A stretch of DNA of 64,000 bases, from contig NZ_BAIS01000003.1 in the NCBI RefSeq assembly GCF_000613345.1, forward strand, positions 36,069-100,068. Direction: 5' to 3'. Shown here one piece after another: positions 28,490 through 37,817 of the stretch. Below the pieces are notes generated by a model, which did not search any database, had not been told where the DNA came from, and saw only the letters and a list, made by a program, of their open reading frames with translations. Each line of letters opens with the position of its first letter. Within the stretch, counting starts at the first letter, position 1. The translations under genes were made by a program, and so were the position numbers. This DNA comes from Prevotella disiens JCM 6334 = ATCC 29426. Its GTDB lineage: Bacteria; Bacteroidota; Bacteroidia; Bacteroidales; Bacteroidaceae.

Positions 28490-28505
28490 TGGCACACTAC
28501 TTGCA
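28490..28505 (+). promoter_or_regulatory. Sigma-54-type promoter upstream of the cargo operon
   Basis: TGGCACACTACTTGCA matches the -24/-12 consensus TGGCAC-N5-TTGCA at every fixed position, with exactly 10 bases between GG and GC. The predicted start is near 28516, 10-19 bp before the two possible ATGs. No enhancer site or activator gene was recognised nearby. Confidence 0.5.
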
Positions 28506-28525
28506 TCTTAATTTGTAAGACAATA

Positions 28526-28720
28526 ATGGTGGTTATGGATTTTTTGAAAGACAACTCAGTATGGATAACTCCTCTTCTTGTTGCTATTGTTGGAGGTGTT
28601 ATTAGTGGTATTTTTTACTTGATTAAAAAAGGAGGAAAAAGTAACAAGCAGACAATTAAAGATGTTCACAATAGCACTATAAATCAGGTAAACGGCAATA
28701 ACAATGAATTTCGGAAATGA
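28526..28720 (+). CDS. Small single-span membrane protein of the cargo pair
   Basis: 64 residues, or 61 if ATG 28535 is used. One strong transmembrane helix (TPLLVAIVGGVISGIFYLI) is followed by a Lys-rich stop-transfer segment and a polar tail with HNSTINQVNGNNNEF. That tail resembles the NQSTIVQAKGDINF segment at the start of the next protein. The gene overlaps the next one by 17 bases, so expression is coupled. No family is recognised. By position and topology it is a candidate membrane partner or effector. Confidence 0.65.
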   Translation: MVVMDFLKDNSVWITPLLVAIVGGVISGIFYLIKKGGKSNKQTIKDVHNSTINQVNGNNNEFRK

Positions 28721-29783
28721 TCAGAAAATAGAGAGTGTTAATCAATCCACCATAGTACAAGCAAAAGGTGACATTAACTTTAATGGCATTACAGCTGAAA
28801 CTGCTATGGAGATCTGCAAATATGTAGTAAAAGCAGAGTTGGCTGTTTATACTCAGGATGCAAGGGTCGAGGCCGAGAAAAGATTATCGGACATAACGGA
28901 AAAAACAATAGACCGAATAACTTCATTAAAGGAAGATTTATTACATCGTTTCAAAGAGCCTGCAATTCAGATGGCATTAAATGAGACATTTAAAAATTAC
29001 ATCGCATCTGGTAATGAAGAATTAGGCGAAAATCTTATAGATTTACTAATAGAACGTTTGAATGTACAAGAAAGAACAACAGAGCAATCTATAATAGATG
29101 AGGCAAGAAATATAATACCCAAACTATCTTCCAACACAGCTTCATTATTGGCAATATTGGTTTTTAGTAACCTGATATTCCCATACAACAAAAAACAATA
29201 TGATGACTTGTTATTGAAGTTGGCTCCGTTAGTGGAAAGATTAAAAAATATCAGTTCATTGGATATAGCCCACCTAAAGCAAGTCGGATGTGGCTATGGA
29301 ATATCAGCATTTCATGTTGTGGAACCACTTGAAAAATACCTACTTTCTAGTTACGATTTGTTTTTTAGACACAACTTTCCATTGAATGAATTAAACGATA
29401 TTTTTCAGAAGTATCCACAACTAATGAATGTTTCTCAGCGAACTAATTTACCATATATAATGGGGTTGTTTTCTATTGAAGAACAACATGTGTCTTTTAA
29501 TGTCGCAAACACCAAGACTGTAACAGAAGTATTCAATCAAGCGAATAAAGACCTGTTAATCCCCCTGTTTGAAGATTTAAAAAATAAAGCAATTCCATTT
29601 ACAGAAGACGAGGTTCGTAACTATCATATTAAGAAGGATACTCGATGGCAATATGCATTTGACGTTTTCAAAAATAACCAAATAACAACTTTCCAATTAA
29701 ATCCTGTTGGAGTGTATATCGGAATCAGGCAATTGACTAAAATATGCGAAATGCCTATACCAATGTCATTATTCTACGTTTAG
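28704..29783 (+). CDS. LPO_1073/Vpar_1526-like protein (cargo, putative defence component)
   Basis: 359 residues, no signal or membrane segment. The N-terminus (NDQKIESVNQSTIVQAKGDINF) carries the short beta-strand motif NxSTIxQ. The following helical region, including EAEKRLSDITEKTIDRI, FKEPAIQMALNETFKNYIASGNEELGENLIDLLIERL and IIDEARNIIPKLSSNTASLLAIL, follows the layout I know for the LPO_1073/Vpar_1526 family. That family has no established biochemical role. Placement as mobile cargo beside a small membrane protein is typical of anti-phage or conflict modules. Defence is inference only. Confidence 0.6.
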   Translation: MNFGNDQKIESVNQSTIVQAKGDINFNGITAETAMEICKYVVKAELAVYTQDARVEAEKRLSDITEKTIDRITSLKEDLLHRFKEPAIQMALNETFKNYIASGNEELGENLIDLLIERLNVQERTTEQSIIDEARNIIPKLSSNTASLLAILVFSNLIFPYNKKQYDDLLLKLAPLVERLKNISSLDIAHLKQVGCGYGISAFHVVEPLEKYLLSSYDLFFRHNFPLNELNDIFQKYPQLMNVSQRTNLPYIMGLFSIEEQHVSFNVANTKTVTEVFNQANKDLLIPLFEDLKNKAIPFTEDEVRNYHIKKDTRWQYAFDVFKNNQITTFQLNPVGVYIGIRQLTKICEMPIPMSLFYV

Positions 29784-30027
29784 AGTAGAACTATGAGTAA
29801 TTACACCTATTGGCGAATCAATTAAGGATAATCTATAATGCGTCACCCCTGCATCCACTTGTAAGAGTGAAGATAGTTGCGTAACTTCACAAAAAATAGC
29901 GGACTCGATTTTTTTCGTTTACAGACTATCTTATTGAGGAGCAGAGTATTACCATTTAGCGACGGGTGAATAGGTAACGATTTAGAAATGAGCGGAGTGC
30001 ATTGATACACATTGTTTTGAATAGCCA
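29784..30027. other. Left-end sequence of the inner element copy
   Basis: From about 29900 this gap resembles 27880-28000: both have a T run followed by a CTATC segment, then GGTGAAT, then ATAGGTAACGATTTAGAAATG. It therefore looks like a second element left end. No gene is seen. Confidence 0.5.
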
Positions 30028-30086
30028 AAGAACGCTCACTATTTCACTTGCAAAGATAGCCCTTTGCGAGGAGAAGTGAGCGTCTT
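30028..30086 (-). repeat. Left-end hairpin, copy 2, enclosing a -7 box
   Basis: Arms 30028-30040 and 30075-30086 correspond to those of copy 1, with one unpaired base. The loop again holds a minus-strand -7 box, TATCTTTGC (30050-30058). It lies directly after the relaxase stop codon. Confidence 0.6.
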
Positions 30087-30125
30087 TTCTTGTTTTTTCT
30101 TCTTGTCGGTGAAAGAAAATAGCAA

Positions 30126-31381
30126 TTATAGTCGTTGCGAGCGATTACGATTGACAAGTTGTTTCCATTTTAGTTCGCACCAATCGGCAATGGGAAGTCC
30201 GTTGATAGTGAGGAGCGGTCGCTTCTTCTCGTCCTTGGCAATGCGGATTTCACTGTCTTCTTCCATAAACTCTCTCTTGTACAGCCCCGAATAGGCTTTA
30301 GCCGTTCCTCGCTGGGGAGCTTCTGTGCGATACATCTCCGCTATTCTGTCATCAGAGAAATTCATCTTTCGGAGCATCAGACGAATGTTCAGCAATTGAT
30401 AGAAGCCATTGAAGAAGCGTTTTATCCAATTCCGCTCTTCCGCGTAAACTTGCACGGTCTCTTTCAATTCGGCAATGGCTCTGTCTCTTCCTTTAATAGT
30501 ATCCTGCAAACACACAACCTCCTTGCGGATTTCGGCTTTCTCCTTTTCCGAAAGATGTTGTTGCCGTTTGACTTCTTGCTCTAACTCTTCGATGCGCTGT
30601 TCCGCCTTGTCAAGCTCGGAGTTCCCAAAGAGCGAGTAGAGCGTACCCTTTACTCGGAGCTTGCCCGCCTGCTTTTCCAACTCTCTGACCTTTTGAATTA
30701 GTTCTTCTTCCTCAAGTTGTTTCTGCTTCGTCTCTTTGAGGAGCTCTTTGTAATACTCCATATTAGTTCGATGCTTTGCTTCAGATCCTTGTACCCCTCT
30801 ACTCAGCCCAAATGGTCGCATTTGCTCTGCGTAGGAGGTTTGATACTCCTCCAACTTCTTGGGTGTAAGCAGATCATCAGCACAGAGCCGTATCTTGTTT
30901 GTCTTTGTCTTGTACTTTCGCTTGCCATTCTCAGCTTCCTGTTTGGCTTTTCTCCTTTCTCCCATGACAATTGGGACAACTGTCGCATGTATGTGCGGGG
31001 TCTTTTCATCGGCATGAAGTGTGGCTGCTACACGTTTGCCTTGCCAAAGGTGGTATAAAGCCACTGCATCGTACTATTGCACCACTCCTCTAAGCGTCCA
31101 TCGCTTTCAAGTTGGAGCATATCTTCGTGTGATCCTGAGAGGATGAAACGAAGTGCTTTAACTTGATTGTCCGCAACCTTTCGGTAGATACCAGCCGTTG
31201 CTATGCGATGTGCAATAGCTTCTGTACGGTTGGTGACATTTGTGGGGAATTGCACCAAGTCTCGATTGAGGTGCGTGCGAGAGGCATCGACATTGTTCGG
31301 CACAAATGTTCGCTCGATGTGGGCACTCATTGCCGAGTCGTTGCCCCGAGCCTTGTCTATGTGTAATACTGCGTAGCCCAT
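30126..31381 (-). CDS. MobV/Pre-type relaxase, frameshifted as read
   Basis: Repaired length is about 418 residues. The N-terminus has HIERTFVPNNVDASRTHLNR (motif I) and LHADEKTPHIHATVVPI (motif III, HxDExxPHxH), the metal-binding triad of MobV relaxases that nick oriT for transfer. The C-terminal half is a long K/E coiled coil. The frame breaks at about 31031 (expected gtg-gta, one G missing), inside the catalytic domain and just before motif III. Genuine loss would abolish mobilization. A sequence error is at least as likely, given the pattern across the window. Confidence 0.82.
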
Positions 31382-31394
31382 AAGTTGAATATAG

Positions 31395-31530
31395 CTTTAG
31401 GGGGTATCCAAAGGGGCTGCTTCCCCTTGGCTCAGGAGGGCTTTTTTAGCGGTAACGGAGTGGAGCGTGAAGAAAATGCCCTAATGAGCTATGGCATTTC
31501 TCCAAATGCCCGCTCCGCCCTGTTCCGCAG
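31395..31530. other. Candidate oriT region upstream of the relaxase
   Basis: The 334-bp gap before the relaxase start holds several dyads: AAGGGG/CCCCTT (31412-31429), AAATGCC/GGCATTT, and GGAGCG/CGCTCC. MobV origins usually lie just upstream of mob and consist of such hairpins. No nic-site consensus was recognised. The rest of 31382-31715 has no gene. Confidence 0.35.
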
Positions 31531-31715
31531 CCTGCCTTTGAAGTGCTTGCATTCTCTGAATGCACTGAGTCTTTGTTTCTAAGTTTGCCCCTGCAAACTT
31601 GCAACTCCGAGGGAGTGCCATAACTCTTGAAACAAAGGCTCACATCTATACGCTTTACAGCTCTAGTCTCTTCGAATACCCGATTGTTCCGTTGTTGAAA
31701 TTTCTCTCTTTTGCG

Positions 31716-32690
31716 TTATCGTCTAAGCCCCTTTTTGCGAGGGACTATTTTCTGTTTCTGCGCTTCTCGTTGTGCTACAAGAAACTCGTTGAGGTCTTTG
31801 TGTCGGGCATAGTGCCTGCTCATATCCTCTACTGTCACACCTGATGATTGGATAGTCAGGAGTGCCTGCCGTCCTACTGGGTCATTATCGAGGAACGCTC
31901 GAACGGAGTCAATCTCTTTCTCTTGGAGATAGGCGATGGCTCGTGAAATGTTGCTGACTGAGTTCAATACAAGACAAGGAGCCGTTTCTTTTCCGTTTAT
32001 CGTAAGAAGGGAAAGGAAATCCATAAAGCCTTCAAAGATGCAGAGAGGGGCGTTGTCCTCTCGTCCTGCAATCACAGATATATCCTTTGGAGCAATAGTT
32101 CCCTTGAATGCGTTGTCATCCCGAAGCTCATATCCTCCAGAACGATTGGGAAATCCGATGGCGGAATATTCTCGTCCTCCTACCTCGTAGTGAATGTGAC
32201 GGAGATAAGCACTTGCCACTGCAAGATCTATCTTGCGAACCTCTCGAAGATAGCGTTGCAGATGTGAGGGCAACTCATCGCTGATGGAAAGAATATGCCT
32301 TCTATTATTTGCTCTCTGCTCATCTCTTCTGTGCTCTATGTGATCTTCACGATGAAAGGAAGAGGGTGCAACTATTGTCTCTCGCTTTCCAGCAAGATGC
32401 TTCATCGCTTCATAAGCACTACACCCTTGCATACGCATCACAAGGTCTATGATGCTCCCGCCTTGACCTGTGCCGTAGTCGTGCCACAAGTTCTCCCGAA
32501 AGTCTACCTTCATACTAGCATTGAAGTCTTCTCGGTAAGGTGCATGATAAAGGGCATACCCGTTGTACCGCTTGGCCGGTTCGATACCATAGGCAGTATG
32601 CAGATATTCGGCTATTGGTATTGCCTTAAGGTGTTGTAGATCGTAATATTCGTTGTTCATTGCTGTTGTCTTTGGATTGTTCGTATTCAT
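31716..32690 (-). CDS. Toprim/primase-like protein of the element
   Basis: 324 residues, or 314 from the second ATG. The N-terminal part resembles the CHC2 primase region without the Cys: YHAPYREDFNASMKVDFRENLWHDYGTGQGGSIID. The Toprim motifs follow: CIFEGFMDFLS (catalytic Glu) and RAFLDNDPVGRQAL (DxD). This is the PrmN1-like protein of Bacteroides mobilizable elements and probably primes replication of the transferred or excised DNA. A C-terminal Lys/Arg tail follows. Confidence 0.78.
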   Translation of the reverse strand: MNTNNPKTTAMNNEYYDLQHLKAIPIAEYLHTAYGIEPAKRYNGYALYHAPYREDFNASMKVDFRENLWHDYGTGQGGSIIDLVMRMQGCSAYEAMKHLAGKRETIVAPSSFHREDHIEHRRDEQRANNRRHILSISDELPSHLQRYLREVRKIDLAVASAYLRHIHYEVGGREYSAIGFPNRSGGYELRDDNAFKGTIAPKDISVIAGREDNAPLCIFEGFMDFLSLLTINGKETAPCLVLNSVSNISRAIAYLQEKEIDSVRAFLDNDPVGRQALLTIQSSGVTVEDMSRHYARHKDLNEFLVAQREAQKQKIVPRKKGLRR

Positions 32691-32768
32691 TGTTCACGGA
32701 TTCTTCGTATTCTTTGTTTGCAGTCTCATCGCATATTCTATTTTCTCTTTTTGGAGTTTTCCCCTTTT

Positions 32769-32992
32769 TATCTTACTACCTTTCTACACTAGGATAAGTG
32801 ATTGACAGTGAAAGAGAAAAGTATAACACTTTGTCGGGGTTTATCCTACTACACCATCTGTCTACACCACTTATTCTCTATCAAGCTGTAGAAGCGTAGA
32901 AGGATTGTAGTAAGCTATGTCGTAAGATGAATATCTACTGCAATCCTTTCTCTTTCACTGTATTATCCTTAGTTGTAGTAACGTAGTAAGGA
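32769..32992. repeat. Iteron-like repeats with a 14-bp inverted repeat (candidate replication origin)
   Basis: TGTAG(A/T)A...GTAGTAAG-type motifs recur at 32769-32791 and 32842-32868 (minus), and at 32886-32905, 32906-32928 and 32974-32992 (plus). CAGTGAAAGAGAAA (32806-32819) and its exact complement (32947-32960) frame the centre, and similarity of the arms extends outward on both sides. It fills the 356-bp gap between the Toprim and VirE-like genes. Confidence 0.55.
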
Positions 32993-33046
32993 GAATAGGA
33001 AAGAAAAGAGAAAGGGGTATTACAAAGGGAGTGCAATAACAGAGTG

Positions 33047-34236
33047 CTATGGTGGTTGCTCGGGATAAATCTTACGGACGGCATAGACATATACGGGATT
33101 GCCATTTATCCTGCGACACTCCCTCGTATAGCCCGCCCTGCGCAGGCTTCGCCCATTCGTTTCGGAGAGAGGGGTTGTCGGGTATAGCAGGAGAGATACC
33201 CTACAATCTCCGAATTGGTCATATAGAAGCGTTTCGTAGCCATCTCAGCTTCCGAGGGAAATGTGAAGTAGCGGAGCAACAGCTCCATCTCTGCTGTATA
33301 GACTTGGAATGCTTCGCTGTTTCTATGCAACTCAACAATCTCTTCATCATTGAACCAATAGCGAAAGCCGTTATTCAACAGGGTCTTGGCTTCGCTGTAA
33401 ACGGCATCCATCGAAATGCTCTTGGCTCTGTCTATTTCTATTGCCAAGACTTCAAAGGGGAGGAAACGCCTACTTCCAGTCGGATCTGTGAGAAAATCGT
33501 TGCCATTGACCGAAGCCACGAAGCTTGCCAAGTGGGGGCGCTCCTCGATATGCTTCTCGTAAGGCATGCGGTACTTTACCTGCGGACAGGTAATCAAGTT
33601 CTTCAGTTCGTTTTCATCTCGCTTGTTGAGGGCTTTGAGCTGGTCATCAATGTTGATGATGAGGTTTTGCCCGATAAGGCTCAGCACATCTTTTTCCTGC
33701 GGATATATCTTTCCTGTATAACGGTAGTCGGATAGAGCTGGTGGGCAGAGCAGGTCTAGAAAGGTCGTTTTGAACTTGCCTTGCTCGCCTGTCAGCACAA
33801 GGCAGGTGTGATTGCGACACTGCTTGTCGTCCATAGCATTGGCTATTACGGCAACGAGCCACTTGGTAAGGTATTCCTTCCATTTCTCAGAATTGGTTAC
33901 ACGCACACAGTCGGCAAGAGCTGTGATAGCTTCCGCATTACCTTTCGTCAGCGGTAAGGCTCGGAAATAGTCTTGCACAGGATTGATACGTGGGGAGAAA
34001 TCGCTTTCGATGATGCTGTACAGGTTCTCGGGTGAGGTCTGTACATCGGCTTCCTTGTCCAAAGCCCGTTTGAGGGTATTGATGCGGTAGCGGTCTACGG
34101 CTGTGTAATCGTCCGTTCCTCGTGGACGGTACTCCGCTCGGTGCAGTACGGTATTGTATCGAAACTCGTACCGATCCGAAAGAAACTCTTCTATTTGAGC
34201 GTTCTTGGATGGGGTGTCATGCTCTTCTTTTTTCAT
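33047..34236 (-). CDS. VirE/VapE-type ATPase of the element, frameshifted near its end
   Basis: Repaired length is about 396 residues. LTGEQGKFKTTFLDLL is the Walker A loop, LIINIDDQLKAL is Walker B-like, and FVASVNGNDFLTDPTGSRRFLPFEV is the conserved Arg-finger region of phage/plasmid helicase-like VirE/VapE proteins. As read, the frame ends early at 33106. Restoring one C at about 33145 continues it to the TAG at 33047-33049 with the family-like end. It probably acts with the Toprim protein in element replication. Confidence 0.78.
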
Positions 34237-34256
34237 TGTTCGTACTTCTTCTATTT

Positions 34257-34301
34257 ACTTGGTTTTGAACTTTCATCCGAAAACGGATGCTGAAACCAAG
34301 T
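34257..34301. promoter_or_regulatory. Nested hairpin upstream of the VirE-like gene
   Basis: ACTTGGTTT/AAACCAAGT (34257-34265, 34293-34301) encloses CATCCG-AAAA-CGGATG (34274-34289). It lies 20 bp before the start codon in the leader or control region. I see no gene in 34302-34692. Confidence 0.45.
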
Positions 34302-34692
34302 TAGAGAGCCGAACGCACAATGCCAAGGTTTGCGAGGCTGTTGCTTCGAGATACTGCAAAATGCTCCGAAAATGGACGGGGCAAACAGGAGAAATCGGGA
34401 CAAAACCATTCAAAAGGAGCGAATCGAGAGGAGAATGGCTCGGAAACCAACTTCATCGGATTGCCAATACATGCACACTTTTTCTTCGAGGGATAAAGGA
34501 GCGTCTGTTTTCATTGACAAGAGAGCCACTTCATACCATATCAGAGCCACAAGTACGCACTTAGAGAGAAGTGGGAGAATTAGGCAATTCATGCTTGTAC
34601 ATTTGCCTACGACTTCCTTCTATTTCCCTTGCTTTCATCGGAGCTGGTAATAAGGATTTTGACTGCGTACATTTGCACCAAACGAGGTGGAA

Positions 34693-34989
34693 ATGACAAT
34701 TAAAAATGATATTGATATGAGATTTACAGCCATCGACTCCTCCGCCTGGGAGGAACTGAAAAAGAGCATCGAAGAACTGGCTCTTTGCATGAGAGAACAA
34801 TTCGGCACGAAGCCCGAAATGCCCGACCTGCTGCACAACGGAGACGTGTGCCGAATCCTGAACATCAGCAAACGGACGCTCCAACACTATCGGGACACTT
34901 CCGTGTTGCCCTTTATCCAAATCGGGCATAAGTGCTATTACAAACGAGAGGATGTGGAAGCACACCTTGCCAAGTCCAACCGTCAATAA
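34693..34989 (+). CDS. Helix-turn-helix excisionase-type protein
   Basis: 98 residues from ATG 34693, preceded by a GAGGTGG ribosome-binding site. The C-terminal half, LLHNGDVCRILNISKRTLQHYRDTSVLPFIQIGHKCYYKREDVEAHL, is a MerR/HTH_17 fold as in recombination directionality factors of Bacteroides elements. The N-terminus is a short helical extension. It is followed by a second protein of the same type, 9 bp later. Confidence 0.78.
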   Translation: MTIKNDIDMRFTAIDSSAWEELKKSIEELALCMREQFGTKPEMPDLLHNGDVCRILNISKRTLQHYRDTSVLPFIQIGHKCYYKREDVEAHLAKSNRQ

Positions 34990-34997
34990 CCGCAACT

Positions 34998-35283
34998 ATG
35001 GAATACGAAACCATCAACAAAGAAACGCCCGAAATGAAACAACTCATTTCGGGCATTCAAGAAGTAAGCAGACGTATTCGGGAGATTGCTCAAACGCACC
35101 GTCCGCTCTTCGGGGGAGAAATCTACCTTACGGGGCGAGAGGTTTGCGAACGGCTTTTTATCAGCTCGCACCTTGCAAGACTATCGGGACAAGGGGATTA
35201 TTCCCTACACTCAAATCGCAGGGAAAATACTCTACAAACTCTCCGACATCGACCGACTACTGCAAGAGAATTATCACTCATAA
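34998..35283 (+). CDS. Second helix-turn-helix excisionase-type protein, frameshifted as read
   Basis: Starting at ATG 34998, the N-terminus EMKQLISGIQEVSRRIREI is helical, then YLTGREVCERLF enters the HTH. The rest, SARTLQDYRDKGIIPYTQIAGKILYKLSDIDRLLQ, lies in the +1 frame from about 35160. Repair needs two bases, most simply in the T run at 35157-35161. The joined protein has about 95 residues and matches its upstream neighbour in design. Confidence 0.7.
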
Positions 35284-35351
35284 ATCATTTGTTTGTGCAT
35301 TTGACAAAAAAAACAGTCTCATCGCTGACATAATAGTCTTATTCGTTCCTG

Positions 35352-36676
35352 TTACATTTGTTTTAATTCTCGATGTATGCTCAACGCAAAAAAGAAGGTT
35401 AATAAGGTTGTAAAGAAATCTGCAATTGCTTGGGTGTAAAGCACACCTCCGAGTCCGAAATAAAGGGGAAGAATTAAAATGGTAGGTATAAAGAAAATTC
35501 CTTGTCGGCTAATGTTCAGTAAAAGTGTTTGCTTAGCCTTTCCCATAGCTGTGTAAAGTGTAGAATAGACAAACTGAAATCCGAAGGTAAAAAATAGAAT
35601 TGTGTTGGCACGCAATGCTTCTTCGGCAATGACTTTCACCCCTTGGTCATCACCGAAACAAGAGATAATAGAGTCGGTAAAAAGGAGAATAACAAGACTC
35701 CATACGATACAAAACGAGGTCGTGAGAATGAGAGAATAACGTATCGCTTCACGAACTCTTGTATAGTTTTTTGCCCCATAGTTGTACCCAGCGATAGGCT
35801 GAAGTCCTTTTACAAAACCGAAGACAACATTCGTTCCAAGTGTTACAATTTTCAACACAATACCGATGGCTGCGACTGCCTCACTTCCATAACGCGCAGA
35901 AGCATTTTGTAATAAACTGATGGATAAACTTTGAAGAAACTGAAACAGAAGCATAGATATTCCTATCTTAATGACTTCACAATACATTTGTCGGGTTGGC
36001 TTGAATCGTGTCAGCGAAACTTTGACGGGAGATTTGCGGAAATAAAGTACATAAATAAATGTCGTTAAGAGCTGTGCGACAATGGTTGCCCAAGCAGCTC
36101 CTTCTACTCCCCCATTTAATGTATAAATAAAAAGCGGATCCAATAGCATATTGACAACAGCACCGAATATCATTGCCATCCCTGAAATCTTGGAAGCTCC
36201 TTGCGAAACTACAATATTACCAGAAGATACGTTTATGGTACCAATAATACAACTGACAATAAACAACTTACCATAACTTGTTGCTAATTGCATTGTCGTA
36301 TTATCCGCCCCCATAAAGACTAATATTTTAGGGAGAAACAGGTAGCAAGACAATGCAGTCAATAACCCTGTGAGAAATGCTGTTATAATGGAAACAGAAG
36401 CAACTTTCCCTGCTTTATCCACTTGATTTGCTCCCAGCAGTCGGGAAATGTAGCTCCTCCACCAATCCCGAAGGTTAATCCTATTCCTGTAAAAAACAAG
36501 GAGGTAGGAAATGCGATAGAGACCGCTGCAATGGGCAATGTTCCCAATCGGGCTACCCAAAAAGTATCGACGACATTGTTCACCGCCATCACGAGCATGG
36601 CTATTACTACTGGCATTCCTAATTTGATAAGCGACTTCGTCATGTTTCCGTCGCGAAGTATATTGATTGTTTCCAT
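35352..36676 (-). CDS. MATE family efflux transporter, frameshifted as read
   Basis: Repaired length is about 441 residues with 12 membrane segments. LIKLGMPVVIAMLVMAVNNVVDTFWVARLG and GIGLTFGIGGG are the MATE N-terminal motifs (NorM/MepA-like), duplicated in the second half. It exports cationic drugs using Na+ or H+. The frame shifts at about 36454 (expected gga-agc). A TACCTTTGC box at 36700-36708 (minus) is the promoter. It is divergent from the AraC gene, its likely regulator. Confidence 0.82.
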
Positions 36677-36876
36677 AGAAAAACTTTTTATGTTACGTTG
36701 CAAAGGTAGGTTGCTATCCGCAAAATATTCCCACGAAAATGGAAGTTATTTCTACGAATCCCGTCAAACAGAAAGGTTTTGATTTTCTGTTTTTCAACCG
36801 ATAAAACCACAATAATTGGGTATTGTGTAAGATATAGAAAAAAGCGACCTTTGCGAGATATAAAAAAAATGTATGC

Positions 36877-37798
36877 ATGACATCATTTCAATCATATAGA
36901 GACCAACGTTTTCCCGTATCAAATATCAGACTTTTAGAGACTGATGGTATGAGCATTACATGGGGTACATTTCATTTGACGGATGAATTGTATATACAGA
37001 AATATCCTGCCGATACAAATAATCCTGAAAATAAATACTTCCTATCACATTTCTGTATATCAGGTAATACTGAGTCAACTATTACAAAACGTCAATTCAG
37101 CATTTTCGGAGGGCAGCATAGCTTCTTTTCTGTTAGAGAATTGTCTTCTGTCCATCTGCATATTGCTCCATCTCGAAGGAGATAATTCATTTTTTGAATA
37201 CTCGCTCTCACAACAATACTTTAAGGAGCATTTCATACAAGACAGTCGTGTGCTAAATGATATGGCAAATCGTATAGAAAAAGAGCCTTTTTGCTGGGTG
37301 GGTAAAAATCCATCTATAACTCCTTCAATGACATATCTCATATCCGAAATTACTAGACAGCCATATTCTGGAGCAATGAGGAGCTTATTTTTGGAATGTA
37401 AAATCATTGAATTGTATCTTGCTCAGATTCATTCTTTTGATTCTTGTGATTGTAAAATCTTAAAACTGTCAAGAGGTGATATAGACAGACTCTATGACGC
37501 ACGAGATTATATCTCTGAAAATCTGAATAAAAAAGTTTCAATTTCAACGCTTTCACGTGAGATAGGTATAAACCAGACCAAACTGAAAGCTGGTTTCAAA
37601 CAGTTGTTTGGAACTACTATTTTCGATTATGCCATTGATCAAAAAATGAAACTTGCCATAGCCTTATTGGAAGAGAATCGCTTATCATTGACAGAAATTT
37701 CTGATAAAACAGGTTATAGCCATCCCAATCATTTCTCTTCGGCATTCAAAAGAAAATTTGGAGTATCTCCAAGTATGTTTGAGTTCCGACATCAATAG
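36877..37798 (+). CDS. AraC family transcriptional regulator, frameshifted as read
   Basis: Joined length is about 307 residues. The C-terminus has the double HTH: VSISTLSREIGINQTKLKAGFKQLFG and LTEISDKTGYSHPNHFSSAFKRKFGVSP. The frame changes at about 37140-37150, this time by +1, so two missing bases or one extra base would explain it. The N-terminal sensor part is in the first frame. Position suggests it controls the divergent MATE pump. Confidence 0.78.
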
Positions 37799-37817
37799 AT
37801 TGCTGTAAGAATACAAG

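Noticed and set aside
30717..31058. 113-codon rightward frame with hydrophobic segments
   Set aside because: Antisense to the MobV relaxase, including its HxDExxPHxH motif.
34205..34650. Rightward open frames of 106-119 codons upstream of the first HTH gene
   Set aside because: They overlap the nested hairpin and the start region of the VirE-like gene, with compositions unlike real proteins.
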